Source: Sipunculus nudus
Taxonomy: Eukaryota > Annelida > Sipuncula > Golfingiida > Sipunculidae
NCBI GenBank assembly: GCA_026874595.1
Contig: CM049316.1
Coordinates: 35,099,339-35,163,338, forward strand
Direction: 5' to 3'
DNA length: 64,000 nucleotides
The first letter of the stretch is position 1, and the number at the start of each line of letters is the position of its first letter. Below the pieces are notes generated by a model. The model did not search any database, was not told where the DNA came from, and was given only the letters and a program-made list of their open reading frames with translations. A program made the position numbers and the translations under genes. Below, piece after piece: positions 1-14,020 of the stretch.

Positions 1-1302
1 TGATAAGCCACCTGACTATCCAACGTGATTTTCAAAATCAGGATTCATGATACCAGTTTCGGCAAAGCATATTTGTATAAGATTAAGATTTCTTAGTTTA
101 ATTTTCTTAGTTTTCAAAGCCGAAATTATACATAGTAAAACATTGCAAGGTATATTGCTTTACTATGGCTATAAAGCTTTTTTTTCGTCATCGTAACTTG
201 ATGGTAGAACTTTAAGTAGAAAGGGAGTTCACAATGACCGAGGGCGTGACAGAAGTGACTGATGTGTGGCACGGGAGGCGATGCCTTATTTCAACACTTC
301 TTTCCCTTTCCAAACAATACACTTTTAGGAATTAGATGTTATGTAAAATGAAACTCCAGACCAATTATCTTATTAGATTCTGTATATTTCTTTATATCTT
401 TCATCAACAATGACTAAAAGCGGAAGAAGGCATATTGAAACATGTGTAATAAGACCACCCGTGGGACTGGACAAAAGCGTGGTGTATTCAGGGCGAACCG
501 GCTTTAAAGATGCTGCCTTCTGCCAGACGAGTGGGGTATTAATACAGGCAAACTGTGACAAAATAGTATATTTTCAAAGTACTTAAGTCGAATAAATAAA
601 TGTAAGGACGGCTTCATAATGCACACTTTCTTACATAAACCAGTTGGATTCCAGTACATATCATTTGAGTTTAAACTACACATGAATAACGAAGATATCC
701 ACAGTGTAAAGCGTGACTGTTGATGATAGGAATAATTCAGAAATTGTGAAAGAAGTCCTCAGGAGTCTCCCCTTTTGAACAGGCACCTACCGAAGGCTTT
801 TGAAAGCATATAAGGTAAAGGATAAAAAATCCTTTATTTAAATGATTATATCTCGATATATTTATTAGGGCAAGGTCTCTCTGGATCACATTTGGTCGCT
901 TCATACGTGCTAGCCCTGCAACGGCGTTAGTATTTTTGTTTGCTACTAAAATGCGTAAATAATACGTGAATCCTCAACAGATACACGTAGCTCCGTGTTT
1001 GCCCTTATAACCAACGTTATTTGCATATCAGCGCGTCACAGGGCTCTTTGAGCGATTCCCTCTCATTTGCATATTACTACGTCACGCTTTTTGTGCAGAA
1101 GGACACCGTTGCTATGAAAACGCTAACAGCGGTCCCAAAAGCAATTAAACAGATCCAATCACGCGCTTGTGCTTGGTCTCGTTCAAAGTTAAATCGAGTA
1201 TTAAGTGAAGCTGGACAGGTCACACTCAGTTCTTGCGATTAATTTATACGTATCAATCAGTATCTTTACTTACCTACATGATTAAAGTTTGTTGCCCCCT
1301 TA
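1..1302. other. Intergenic DNA, no gene recognised
   Basis: No open frame here resembles a known protein, and I see no RNA gene or clear mobile-element end. CpG dinucleotides occur at ordinary frequency, unlike the right-hand 14 kb of the window. The short frames near 1021-1508 run into the C tracts and are not gene-like. Confidence 0.6.
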
Positions 1303-1568
1303 CCCCCCCCCCCCCCCCAGTTGTTAAAGTTAGAAAAGCGCTGGAGGTGGACCCTTACGAAAAAAGCCGTGTATGGTTCCGAAACGGTCCGCCCCCCCCC
1401 CCCCCCCTTTCGGACCAACGCAACCTTTTTAAAGGGTTTCAGACCAGTTTTTGTGGCCTGGACCCCCCCCCCCCCCCCAAGGTGCCGGACCCGGGAACCT
1501 TTTATTGAGCTTTGTCATTCTTCCTCCTGGTTGGACCCCTCCTTTTCCAAAATCCGGATCCGCCCCTG
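1303..1568 (-). repeat. C-tract cluster ending in a hAT-like terminus
   Basis: Three runs of 16 C lie at 1303-1318, 1392-1407 and 1463-1478, separated by 73 and 55 bases. The block ends at 1561-1568 with sequence that reads CAGGGGCGGATCCGGATTTT on the minus strand, followed by G-rich sequence and GTCCAACC. The same terminus recurs as fragments at about 31041-31110 and 49693-49735, so this is one end of an interspersed element. CAGGGGCG ends are typical of some hAT-superfamily elements; that assignment is inference because I could not find the partner end. No coding capacity is seen. Confidence 0.5.
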
Positions 1569-2640
1569 CCCTCGAAATCGTATAAATGACTTTTTAGGCG
1601 GTGTCAACATAAGCTTATTACCTTTTCGTCGCCTTTGGATATTTTATAAAACTTCTGAAAGGTCCTTGCACCAATATAATCCTGAGATGCCTACAAATCC
1701 ATAATTAAACCAAGAGATTTTATTTTTACATCGAGAGTCGCCATGATTGTATGCTCCGATATTATCGTTGTTGGAACTGGAAAAGTGGGCGTTAATAGGG
1801 GACCGTGCAGAGTACCAGTTGATCAACGTCTGCTCACAACAAATTAATAAAGTCTGTGATGTTAATCAGGTCGGGATCACAAGGATCTTAGGGGATAGTG
1901 TTTCATTAAAAGATCAAAAAGAAAATCGTATCACAGTTGTGGATTCCGCAACAACAAAAACAAAAGTCGTTCGTTTTTCAAATAGTGAGTCTATGTCCGG
2001 CTCTCGGTACGATATTCAGAAAAAAATATCCATGGAAAGTCCAAGTTGACAGAGATGTCATGTTTTCTTTTCGCGAACCTAAGAGTAAAACAGCTATGAC
2101 AGTAGAACAGGGGTGGCAAACGATATATGAGTTATAATAACTCACAGACTTAATGACCCACGTTGGTTCTGTGAAAAACCGCAATACGTACTGACGTCAC
2201 TGGGCAAGAGCTTAGTTCAGCGAGGCGGTGATGTGAGGCGCTGAATACCCGGAAAACCGTCCTTCACCAGTCCATGAAATAAGAGGACCAGAGTGGTAAA
2301 TAGTTATATATTTTGCCGCAAGGTAGCAGTACCGAAACTTAGCGTTTACAAAACCGTGAGAGACCGTTCGATTTCTCTTTTCAAAGGCAACAATTAAGTC
2401 TTAGCCATTTCATGGACTGGGCCAGTCTACTCTGCACACAAAGATATTCAGTGAAGTAAATGGTGACCCAATTTAAGATCCCAAGAAATCAGAAAAAAAT
2501 ACGGGTAGGCGGCTTTTAGTTTGACTATTAATTGCAATAACAGTGAAAATTATTTTCATGATTTCAGATAAAAAAAAAAACATGATCATGGTATAATATA
2601 CCATTTATCGGTCAACTGTTACAACGGATCCTCGAAATAC
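1569..2640. other. Intergenic DNA, no gene recognised
   Basis: The overlapping short frames between 1644 and 2184 occur on both strands and have no recognisable domain. I see no repeat with a clear boundary. Confidence 0.5.
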
Positions 2641-2880
2641 GTGTCTTCATACGCCCGCCTGTGACGGGACGTATTATGGTATGCCAACGGTCCGTCCGTC
2701 TGTCCGTCCATTCGTTAACCTTTACTATCGCAGCGATAACTTAACTGGGCTTCCATGGAGTTTTACGCAACTCACCAAAACTACCCACCAACGGAATAGC
2801 TCTCCCGAGTTCGATTATAGGCAAATTCCTGGCATATATAATGAGGTCAGATGTCACAAGGCTTCCTTATAGTGTCGCCG
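2641..2880. repeat. Probable dispersed repeat with a (GTCC)n-like stretch
   Basis: A locally GC-richer block contains a 'ccgtccgtctgtccgtcc' run at about 2689-2707. Similar 'gacggacg' sequence recurs near 12690-12720. It has the look of an old transposon remnant, but I cannot define termini or a target duplication. Confidence 0.3.
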
Positions 2881-5800
2881 CGATAACTAACTAGGAATAT
2901 GATTGATTTTCATTAAACCCAATGTCACCAGACTGGCAACGTGATGCCTTACCAAAAATTTGATGTTTTTCATGTTCCAGACTCCGACATCATAGCATTC
3001 TAGTCAGGTGATTCCCTTCTGAGTGCAAAATGTGTTGCTAAAAAGATCGTATGTCATTAAACAAAGAATTAAAATAGATATTTCTTAAAATTAAATATAA
3101 TCTTTATGGGTTCATTTTAAAAGAATCATTTGCGATGGTGGCATGATCGTCGCAATGTTTATTTCATGCTATCTCAAAACAATTAGACTTATTTGCAGTG
3201 TCAATGTACAGATAAGTAACGGTTATATCAGGGCGAGTTATATCACTGGCTATGATAACTAGCTCTAAATAGCGACCAGGAAAGATAATATCTTTTACAT
3301 GAGAACGAGGTCCATCCGAAATATGATATAATTAACGATATATTTCGAATTGGTCAAACTTTTGAACGCAATGTTTAATTTAATTCGGTCAAAGTTTTCT
3401 AATGATACTCATGACACTGAAAGGCAATGAAAACGGTTGATAAACATTTGGTAAAAAGTGACGCGGTGCCTTAGAAACATATCCCTGTATTTTTTATCCT
3501 ATGTGTTTCTTACCCTTCCACAGCATAAGTCATTCATTATTTAAAGAATCAATTGCATGCATCTGTTGACTTTAAAAGTTAAGTCTTACCAATCGCATGT
3601 GCGGAAATTAGGTCCATAGGACCATGTTACCAAACAGGAATGGACTGCATCAAATGATTTATGAGAAATCGTCCCAACCCCATATAGTCAATTGCTGTCA
3701 ATGTCCTTCCGGTTTAAGTTTAGGCAACTTCAAGGTAGCTAGGATAATATGACAGCCCTGAACCTTTTTTGTATTCATAGTACATATAAAAAGGTCAAAC
3801 TTTTATTTAAAGATTAAAGTTTGGTGTCTATTCTGCCTTAACATATAAAGAGTATAACATTTGAACAAAACGTTTTGAATTAATTTATTTCTCAGAAAGT
3901 ATATATCATATATGATTTAAAATTATGTCTTTATGTTTTCGTTTATATGATGCACATTAAAACCGTCCATGGAAATATTTCTTAAGTTTATTGTGTTAAC
4001 TTTTTTTTTGCGTAAAACGTCTATTTTTTTAATATAAGCCTTTTTCCAAATTAAACCATTTTTTTAAATGGTCAACTCATCTTACAAATATTTGAATAAC
4101 GATTTTAGAATTAATACTATAAGTAACGTATATGCATAATTTAAAACCATTTATGACCTTCACTTTTCGACAAATAAACAATTAAAAGTTTTTTTTAATC
4201 AGATAAGAAACTGTTTTTTTCAAGAACCCCCTTATAAAAATAAGTAAAAAGAACAAACTGTAGTTAAAAAGAACAAACCCTTCACGTTAAATCTAAAACA
4301 AAGGTTGTACCCTTTAATTCAAGCTATATATTAAAATACGTAAAAAAATTGTTAGACCAGTTATCTTATCACAAACACTCTGAAATGAACCAGGGACTGA
4401 AAGACTGAGGTGTTATAAGGTGTTATACCAGACAGGCCGAGATGTTCTTTAAATATTGCATTCACTATTAGCTGGACGGCAGTGGACGAGATCTACAAAT
4501 GTTAAGTCGAGGTCACAAATCGTTTACGATCAACAGGTAATCTAATTGTTCTTGAGATACATAGGAATGACGGATTCCACCAAAGTGACTTGCAAATTAC
4601 ACCAAGTTCAAGAATTCGCAGTCGTCTATGCACCTTCCATGTAAAAGTTGAAAATGATATATGCGTCAATTCAATATAAAGTATGAGAGATAAAGATATT
4701 TAGGTATCATAAATACGTATTGCAAAAAAGTCACCGTGACGTTTTTGTCAAGGTCACTGAAATGTGTGAATCCCCATTTTCAAAAAGAGCATTGATACAA
4801 AGAGAAACCTTTTTTTTTTAATTAAATTTCAAAAGCCATATCATATTTTGGTGAAGGGGTCTGTCCATGGACAGTTTAAAAAATTGAGAAGAAAAAGAAA
4901 AGAAGAAGAAGAAAAAAAGATGGTGCCATTCGTTCCAAGATAAATGATGAAATTAGTCATGATCGATAAGTTTATGAGCTTCAGGACGCGCAGAGAAACC
5001 GTTAGGATTGCTGTCATTGACTATCTAAAAGAATATAGGTGGCGCCAGTGAAACCATTGCTGTTATTTGACAGTGCCCAAAATAATACAACAGTTGTTGA
5101 AATTCTTTATCATAAATAAGACAAGGGTGTCGAATGCTAGATGAAGCAACAGTTGAGAAAAGGACACCCGTGATTGCAGTTTAAAAAATAGAGGAAAGAC
5201 TACATTAAATAAACGAAGTACAGGTGGAGTCTGTAGTCTCCAGAAACAGATTAAACTGTAGCATTGACCAATGTCTAGAACGCAGATGAAACCACAGCTG
5301 AGAAACTGACATCATCAATGTAGTTAACCATGTTCAAAGGCAATGGGAACGATGAAAAGTGAAAAATAAAGAAATAATGCAATTGGTTACACCAGTCTTC
5401 ATGGATTGTTAAGACTAATAATAATCCGTGAGCAAAGCATGTTTCTCGACCTTGATTATTGAGATAATGCCGCTTTTTATAAATAAGAGAATTATATCTT
5501 TGGCGCACAAACACCACCCATAGCTGAAAAATAGATACTTTATAGACGTAATCATAGGTTAAACGTTTCTAGGTCAAATAGGCGGACGGTAGGCTGGAAG
5601 GCTGGACTGTCAAATGGAAGAAAAACAAGCAAAGCACCCTTTGATACAGCTCAGCATGACTGATAGTGATAGTCCTCAAAATTTCTCACACTAGATAAAT
5701 CCAAGGATATCTGGTTTCCTAAAAGCATACTTGGTTTCCTAAACACCATCTTACGTTTAATGTACAGAAGAGGTTTTTTACATAAACTTGCCACGAAAAG

Positions 5801-7782
5801 CAAAAACATGTCCGTTTGGAAAAAAGCACTATAACGTGTTACTATACAGAACAGAACAAGTGTTTGGTTCAAGACAAAGGCCTCAAGTCCAAAGTTCCTA
5901 TGAATACAAGAATAATATATTACTATTACACAATGATATCAAGGATTCAAATAAAAGTAAATAAATGAAGAAATAATAAATAAAGGACTTACAAACAATT
6001 CAATAACAAACTTCATAAATATATATATTATTAAATAGTGTGCATATATATGAATTTCTATTTCACATAACATGGTTATCATGATGTGGCATCATACACC
6101 AAAAAAATATTGACCTCTTCTTGAAAGCATGAAAAAATGTAAGCTGCTAAATTAACTTTCATAAATAATTCATCCATATTGAGTAATTGTTAGAATTATA
6201 TTCATTAGGTTCATGGTATAGTATTGGAAAATATGTATTACACAAATAAGTGTACTTAGGACATTCTAACAATTAATGTGCTTCATCTTCAATAATATTA
6301 AAACTTTTAAAATTTTTTTTAACAAATCCTCTCTTTTTGGTGACACCCGATAGACTGCCAACTTCTATAGCTAATTTATGACCTGAACATCAAAATTTGG
6401 CTTATGCATTGCTGTAACCCTTTTTTTGTAACACATATTAAACATTTTTTCAAGTGTAAGCATACATTTTAAAATTCCATAAGCATATAATTTGCTACTA
6501 AGGTTTATATCTTTGTCGTTCTTGTACTACCATAAGGTTCTCTAGGTCTAGGTCTAGGTAGTAGTCTAGGTACTTTCCCGTTTAAGTCTGGATTTATCAT
6601 CATATTATAAATGTGATTGGGGTACCTACTTTAATCCATATGAAGAAGTCGAAGCCAATATTTCAAACAGCGCTCGGTATGTTTTACAAACAAAGGAAAT
6701 GCCGACAATCCCCTAAAACTGCTCACAGTGTTACACTTTTGAAATATATTTACAAAATTTAAATTAAATTCTCTCTATTAACTCAACCCTGCTAAAACCC
6801 CAGAGCTCACTTCCATATAAAATAATTGTTACAACCACAATATCAAAAAGCTTATAAAATTTATTCATATTCAGATATTCGTATTTATAATTAAAAGTTT
6901 AAATCATACTACTTTGTTTACTTGTATATAGCCTGTTGCTTTTGTGTGTTTGTCCAAGAAAGTTTAGTAGTAAAGGATATTCTAAAGTATTAATAAAAAG
7001 GAAAAACATCTAGTTTTCAGTCATGTATAAATTTAGTCTTGACAGAATCACTGAGATGAAAAGGGTTACATATACAGTGTTTATACAGAATTTGTTCTTA
7101 ACATATATGCCGAACCCTTAAAGATTATAGAACAAAGGGACAGAGACATGAATGCTGAATACAGTGATCTTTTATTTGAGACCTTCAAGAAAATAACAAT
7201 ATTAAACGATTAAAAAGAATGTTCCATTTCAAATTTCTTTATACAGAATAGCCTTAAACACCTTTTTTATAGCTTATTGGATAAAAAACACACTTTGTTC
7301 TTTATGTATGTCTGAGAAGGAAACATTGTTACTTCTATTTTATGAGTATAGAGAAACACAAAACCTAATATTCCAGATGAAGAACTGGCTGTCAAGCTTT
7401 CATATCATGGTCAATGACGAAAATATTAATAAATTACTGTTTTAACAAGACCAGTAACTGTGTGATTGATTACTAGTTCCTTCTAACAAAGAGATACTTA
7501 AATACCTGTAAATGTAATAACGCAAAAACGTTTTCAGTATAATATAAAATTATATTTTGAAAACATCAATTAGACTGAGATTGAGAAAAATTGCTGCCAA
7601 AAGAGTAAAATTGGAAAAATTATAGAAAAAAAAATGGGATAGATTACATGTTTTTTTATTGGCTGATAAGAATTGAAACCTGCAATGCATACTTTTCAAA
7701 AACCTCCAGATCAATATGCGCATGTTTGTGTGCATGTCCACATATATGCTCATGGGTGTCTATGTATAAATGCATATGTATG
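2881..7782. other. AT-rich intergenic stretch
   Basis: About 4.9 kb of AT-rich sequence with many short A and T runs. No frame longer than about 80 codons is present, none resembles a protein family, and no repeat with definable ends was found. A purine-rich patch of A and G lies at 4890-4920. Confidence 0.6.
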
Positions 7783-7861
7783 TATATATATATATATATA
7801 TGCAAGTGTATATAAAATTGTATGTTTGTGCATAGGCATATAAATACACACACAAATATAC

Positions 7862-7902
<41 letters not shown>

Positions 7903-7915
7903 TATATATATATAA
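7783..7915. repeat. (AT)n microsatellite, two blocks
   Basis: Alternating T and A run at about 7783-7801 and again at 7869-7915, with 'tatataaatatata' interruptions. The reading frames across it encode only IYIYIY-type strings and are not genes. Confidence 0.9.
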
Positions 7916-9825
7916 CTAATCCCTTAGTTTAAAAGTTAACCTGTGAGTATATATATGTAATTTAAGCATGTTATGTCTATTCGGCATCTACTTTCATGTT
8001 ATGTATTCCAGTACTTTGTTTATGTAGACATTTATGTGGTTATGTAACCATATATGTGTTGTGTAATTGTATGTGTTATGTAATTAAATGTGTTTCATGT
8101 TTGTAAACTGTTAACAAGATGTGTTGTTACTATATCAACAAAACAGTCGATCTATTCATATAGAAGTGAGAGAACTCTGTCCCAAGATAATTCTTGTGAA
8201 AAATTAAAACATTCGCTCGACAGTTTCAAATATGACTCATATGACCAACATTCGCATAAAATCCAGTCGTTTGTGAGATTGTAATTTTAGTATGCTTTTT
8301 TTTTTTAAAAAACTAAGTTCGGCATCCTTTTACTCAGCCAAAATTCACCGAATATCATCAGTATGATTTATTAAAACTGTTGCGGCAAGAGGAGTAATTA
8401 ACAGCATTAATACCGAGGAGGTGGTCTAAAAGTTTACAATAAATTGATCCGGTTTTTTTTCATAAATATACCAATATCTGGAAACAAAATACAATTCGGT
8501 ATTCCGCTTTATATTAAATGTTTGCTTCATGCATATTTGTTTCACATTTATTGTGGTCTTAATGGTTGATATTAGAAAACAAGACCCACTGCAATAGTCT
8601 CAATTTTCATAATGATACACTTTATAAATTCATAATCCCTAATTTGCCATGCATTTCCACTCAAATTTGATAATATTTGATGTTGATAAAAAAAACTATA
8701 GATCAAAACTATGGCTTGATTGTTTGTTTCAAGGACATTGGTCCCTGTTAATTCATTTCAGTCAATGAAAGCAAACGAGACACCAGCAACCATTTTCCAT
8801 GTTACAGGTTCATAATCACTTGATATCACAAAAATATGTGTATTTTCTCATGCTAATAAAGTGGAGCGCTGTGTCTCCAAAAGCACCACATTTAATCCGA
8901 AAGTTTTACAAAAGTAAATTAACAGGTGGTCCATGGGCCATGGTACTCAGCTGAATTTGACATACTGGTAACGCATGTATTAATTATTATTGTTATGATC
9001 CTTGTGATAAAATTTTTGTTAAGGAACCTTAAACAATGTGTAGAATGAATTCACAATGCTCATGAAGTTCATGCTTTTTGTCCATAGTCTTTAGAAGACA
9101 GGTTTCTACGCCTAAATGCTTTAGTATGTGCCCATCCGACAATGGGGGGCTGAAACCATGTTCTTTCAGATAGAAAGATCCCTCAGTGACACCATGTTGA
9201 GTTAATTCCATGGCATTCTCGTTTAATTTTCATAAAGTAAAAAATAGTAGGTAAAAACTTACTACTTGAGTTGCATTGTGGGGCAGGACTTAATGGCAAT
9301 GTTGTTATAACAATCATTGCCAGATGGCAGCTGTGTCTGGACCGACGTCGGTTGATTGGTCCCAAGTCTGCCGATATGATGTTTTAATAAAAGGTTCATC
9401 GCAAAAAAACAAACCATATCGCGCCGTATCTTTTTGGACTGGGTCACAATTGAATACTTTTCTTTCTTTACGTCAGACGCTGCACCAAGACCGATCCTTA
9501 AATATTAAATATTAATGTATGTGTGATGTTTTTTTATCGGAGAAATCATGACAAATTTGGGTTGCATATCGAGGTTTGGTAATTCATGGATCCAATAGTC
9601 AACATTTTTTCAACGACCAAAATTCATCTCAAAGCTAGAACAATGTATCACAGTGTATAAAAAGTTGTATGTTGTAGGACAAGAAACATATAGGGGCCCT
9701 GGTGCGTTGCACGTTTTTGGTTTAGAAGTGATGTGTGTGTGTTTGTCAGCTGAGCAGGCCGCGATGTCATGAAATGGGCACATAGGCCATTACTTGAAAC
9801 GTGGATTCATCTTGTAAAACTGAAA
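7916..9825. other. Intergenic DNA, no gene recognised
   Basis: No supported gene. Around 7990-8100 there is a loose run of 'gttatgt' words. A short ATG frame at 9324-9515 has a fair initiation context but no recognisable homology or partner exon, so it is not called. Confidence 0.5.
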
Positions 9826-9878
9826 CAATCTCACTTTTTTATGATTATTCATTATGATTATAAAAAAAAGTGAGATTG
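9826..9878. repeat. Perfect-stem hairpin
   Basis: The 15-base arm 'caatctcactttttt' (9826-9840) is the exact reverse complement of 9864-9878, leaving a 23-base AT-rich loop. It could be the core of a small palindromic MITE. No RNA family is recognised. Confidence 0.6.
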
Positions 9879-10204
9879 TCATCAGAAATATATTTATATA
9901 ATATCAAATGATTTTAATAAATGAGTGATGCCGAAAACAAAAATTTTAACCCCACAAATGCAATTTGATATGATGCAATGTTGTTTACGTAACTTAAGGA
10001 GAGGCGGAGTTTTGATACATGGTAGAGATGTCAAAACTTATAAGATAATGTACAATGAGATGCTAGCAAACTAACCAACCGTACGCCTCCAGGCTGATTA
10101 CTGCTGACAAGGTGCTTATTTAACATACCGGAGGTGGTGAGAGGACCGTGCCCGCATTGTGACACACACAATTGAGACACTATATTCCGTAGTTTCACTG
10201 GTCC

Positions 10205-10400
10205 ACGGTTTAAAACTTTAAAGGCCCCTATTCCGATATCTAATGTATATTAACTAAGAATACTCCCTTGAACCTTTTATTTAAATAATCCAGACAAAAA
10301 CTCGTGCATCCTTCACAGAGGCGTTATAAGAAATTTTGTAACATAAATTCCTACTGTTCATAAAATATATACGCAGAGTTAGCCAGAAATCACATACTTT
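10205..10400 (-). repeat. Dispersed repeat, copy 1 of 2
   Basis: This stretch is related in the opposite orientation to 15150-15290. The 16 bases 'agccagaaatcacata' at 10381-10396 are the exact reverse complement of 15197-15212, and both blocks share words such as 'taaagg' and 'acgcctctg' or its complement. The element type is unknown. Confidence 0.4.
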
Positions 10401-10737
10401 CCTCAGAAAATGTGATTAACTGGTTTTATATCATGACTTCGAATTATATATTTTATATAAAATAAAATGAAGTTTTAAAACTAAGGAGGTTATGTTCTCC
10501 CTAAATTTTATTTGAAATTGATAGGGATTTGACCTGGAGGATGTTTCGGTTAAGGGTCACAATAATGTCCTATTGATATCGCGCCAAACCAGTTTACCAA
10601 GCTTGTGTTAGGTGCCTAGGCTTCCACTCGTGTGCTCACTTCATGGGTAATTAACACTGGTTCGAATCCCTTCGCCTTCTTTCCTTTCCTTTAGTTTGGC
10701 GGTGGTTCTATTTAATTTACATCAATTATATTTTAAA

Positions 10738-10785
10738 TCCATCACAATTAATGCAAAAATGAAAAATATCCATCACAATTAATGC
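10738..10785 (+). repeat. Short 31-bp tandem duplication
   Basis: The 17 bases 'tccatcacaattaatgc' occur at 10738-10754 and again at 10769-10785, a 31-base period with two copies. Probably a replication-slippage duplication. Confidence 0.7.
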
Positions 10786-11279
10786 CAAAATGGATATTTC
10801 TTTGACTTCCTCTTGAACCTCTATCTTTCTAATACAATTAACTGACCTTAACTGACAGAACATCGACTTTCTGTGATAGGCCATATTAATATTTTATATA
10901 TTTTTTTTGTATGAATTAATCAGTAATGAGGGATGACGAGATTAATTGACGTTTCGGTTAAAAAACTTTCTGGCAGTCAGTGATATTAAAATAAATTAAT
11001 TTATTTTTTACTTTTATCAATTTAGTTATTCGTTTAATCTTCGGAACATGTATAATAAAATTTAACTTTAACTATGATTTACTCCATCCTTTCTCCTAAA
11101 TACACACAAATACTGTAAAAATATTTTATTTATATTGGTATAAATAAAATTTTGTAATGGTAATTTATATTTTTTTGTTTGATGATCAATATGGCTTCCA
11201 TGAGAAAGTAAGTGGTTTCAATATTCAGTTGTTTCAGTATAACCATGAAGTTTTATACATAACATTCCAAGCCAAAGCC

Positions 11280-11600
11280 AAAAGAAGTATACGCTCATCG
11301 AGCAGCTACAGGTTGCTGCGGTCAAGACCTCAGCCCTGTGTGCTCCTTAAGCATGTTCTCTGAGCCAACAGTCGCAGTGCCACGCCAAGCCAAGCAGGGA
11401 GCCGAAGAGGGCGCCACCTTCTCTCCTGGGTTGAAGTCCTTGTTAGAAAGCTACAGCATCCACTGCCACAAAGCCCGAAGCAACCCGCATTCCCTCCACC
11501 GATCCCAGCAGCAGAGACCCAGCCATGCCATTCGAGAGCCGAACTCGATCCTTGTGAACGACCTTACTTCGAGACGCAAGCCCTTTTACTTGCGATTTCG
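11280..11600. other. GC-rich island, function not recognised
   Basis: About 320 bases are clearly richer in G and C than their surroundings. On the plus strand a frame stays open to 11694, but its first methionine would be a GTG at 11338, and no domain or compositional protein signature is recognisable. The minus strand is also open over much of it. It could be an exon of an unannotated transcript or part of an old retroelement. Confidence 0.3.
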
Positions 11601-13689
11601 GTCATTTGGACCGTTTAACCGGTTTCCCAGTTATGCAAGTTTACAAGTTTTTTCGTCATCGGCAAGCAAAACATTCCAAAATCAAGTAGTATAGATACCG
11701 ATATATTAAAGTGTTTCGCAGCCGTAGACAGCACATTGATTTGTTCGTTAAATGAACAATGCTCACACATTCAATTTCAAGGTTTATTTGCATTATATTT
11801 AGCAAAGTTCATGTGAACCGTCCTCCAAACCAAGGCTTGCACTTTCACGAGGGGTCGCGATAACGACGGACCCCAAATACAATGGGTATCCCCCGTGAGT
11901 AAATTGGGCAGTGCATAGCAATAACATTTTGGGGAGTGGGACGCGGGTACACATGCAGTGCTCTCTCCTGTCTGACTGTAACTCAAAGTAAATCCACGCA
12001 AAATTGAAAATTCCGATAATAAATCAAGCGTGACCAAAGCTATTTTAGGAAAAGAATTATAATATATACTTCCGTTATTTTTTTCCATATGATGTTGTCG
12101 GAGACATCAAACCCTCGCCAGGAAGCCGCCGTCGGCGACGCCACAGTTTTCTAAGTCTGTTGCGTCGCCGGCCCACCAAAAGATTAAATTGGATAATAAC
12201 ACAAAACGCTATGTTACTCTTAGAAAGGAAATTGAATAAAATATTTCCAATGTTTATGACATACCAATGTTCACATTATTTTGTAGGTTGAAAGGCCTGT
12301 AATATAATATAAGCATTCTGGAAAGCATGAAGCACCTGTAACATCAATAACTGAATTATTCGCCTAGAGAGAACTGAAGCTTAAACACCACAGTAGACCT
12401 CTTGCTTTTGAGGACAGTCCTGTATAATGCGTCAGGTTTGTACATATTGTACATATTTTCAATTCCTGGATGCAGACAAGTGCTGCGAATAGGATTATAA
12501 ATTTATAATTTTTTTCACCGGACAAATATTCAATACACATTGATATACTGAACATTACTCAAAGGAAGTATGATAAATCGTTCAATTGTGTATGAAGTGT
12601 TATAATCATATTTAACTGCAGGGTGCAATGTATGGACTCCACATTGCACCAGTCACTTAATAAAGCGATTGAGGAGTCCATTGTTATTGGCGGACGGGAC
12701 GGCATGACAGACGGACGCAACTGATCTTTCACCACAGGCAGGAGATAAATATTTTTACTTCAAATTATTTTCCTAATAATCAAAATTGAAAGAGAGGGAG
12801 GCCTCTGCTGCGCTGTATACAGTTAACGTAATCACACAAGAAGTAGTTCAAACCATCGGATTTGTTTTAATCTCAAAACAGCAAATCATACATAATTTAG
12901 ACAAAATTTGTCTGTCACGGGCCGGAAACTGAAGCAATCAATCTGAATTAAATATAAATGTACAGAGTCAATTTGCATTTATATTCCTCTCGAAAAGATG
13001 CATCCAGAATTAAAAAAGATTCAAAGGTTCAATTTATTTTTTTTTTGTAAAATGTTGATGAAAATGTTATCATTATAAATAAATACATTTTATGTATTGT
13101 CGTAAATGTCAACTCCCTCTGTTTTCGGCAGCACTAAAGACAATTTAATGTGGCCTTGTGTACCCGCTAAGTGGTGCTGACACGTGGTATGGCAAACCTG
13201 GTAGCCTTTGCACCTCGTCAGCATGTAAGGCTGAAAAAAATACGATTTCCGCGTAGATGGGTGCTCATTTGTCATGCACCTGCTTTGCTCAAACGACAGC
13301 ATTCCCCTCAGTCAACAAATCCATTTGTTCACAACATGTATGTTATGCTGTTATCGTTAAAATGTTTCAATAAGGCTAAAATAGCTAAATAATCATGGAT
13401 TTTGAATTAAGTTTACTGAAGATGTAACTTATGGATCACTTGCACCAATATGTGCCGATATCGTGTGTTCTCCATAAATCTGAAATTTCCTGATTTAGTC
13501 TGTTCTTTTCTCATTTATACAACAAAAGAACATGCTATCCTCTTTGTCAACACATCAATTTTTCAAGACATTATGTTCCAATGTCAGAAGTTTATGTTTT
13601 TTTTTAATTGTTATTAACGGAAATTTCGCGTACCTGCCGACATTAAATTGTTTCTGCTGCGAGATTGAGTTCATCCCCATTCTTGTGTG

Positions 13690-14020
13690 TTGTGTTGTTT
13701 ACAACCTACCTCACGCAATCAGGAAAGGAATCTGAGGGTGAAATGTTCAGGGTATTGCGGGAAGGGGTCGATGGAGAATCGGTTATTGCTGACCCGACAC
13801 ATCATCTGGGTTCTGAAACGTCATCAAGGAATAATCACAAATATGCAGTCACATATGGACGAATGATCACGGGAATCTGGGCCGAATATACATGGCAGAA
13901 GCTTGCATTCTGTTTATCACAAATATATATAAAGCAGTTACGCTATGCTCAACTTTTCGGTACACTACCCGCTGCAAAAAAAAAAACGCGGTTGCCGGTC
14001 AGGTTTGACCATCAGGCGGT
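13690..14020 (+). repeat. Interspersed family A, copy 1
   Basis: This block shares ordered words with 27690-28020 (same strand) and 35590-35890 (opposite strand). All three carry a run like 'acacatcatc...gtcatcaagg', then a cag-tca stretch, and two end in 'aggcttgcattcc' or close to it. The copies are strongly diverged, indicating an old family. No transposase or reverse transcriptase was found. The 168-codon frame at 13665-14171 lies on this repeat and is not a gene. Confidence 0.45.

Noticed and set aside
9324-9515. ATG frame with good initiation context
   Set aside because: No family resemblance, no splice partner, and it overlaps open minus-strand frames.
10659-10670. B-box-like 'ggttcgaatccc'
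   Set aside because: No cloverleaf, acceptor stem or A box at the right distance could be fitted, so neither a tRNA gene nor a SINE head is supported.
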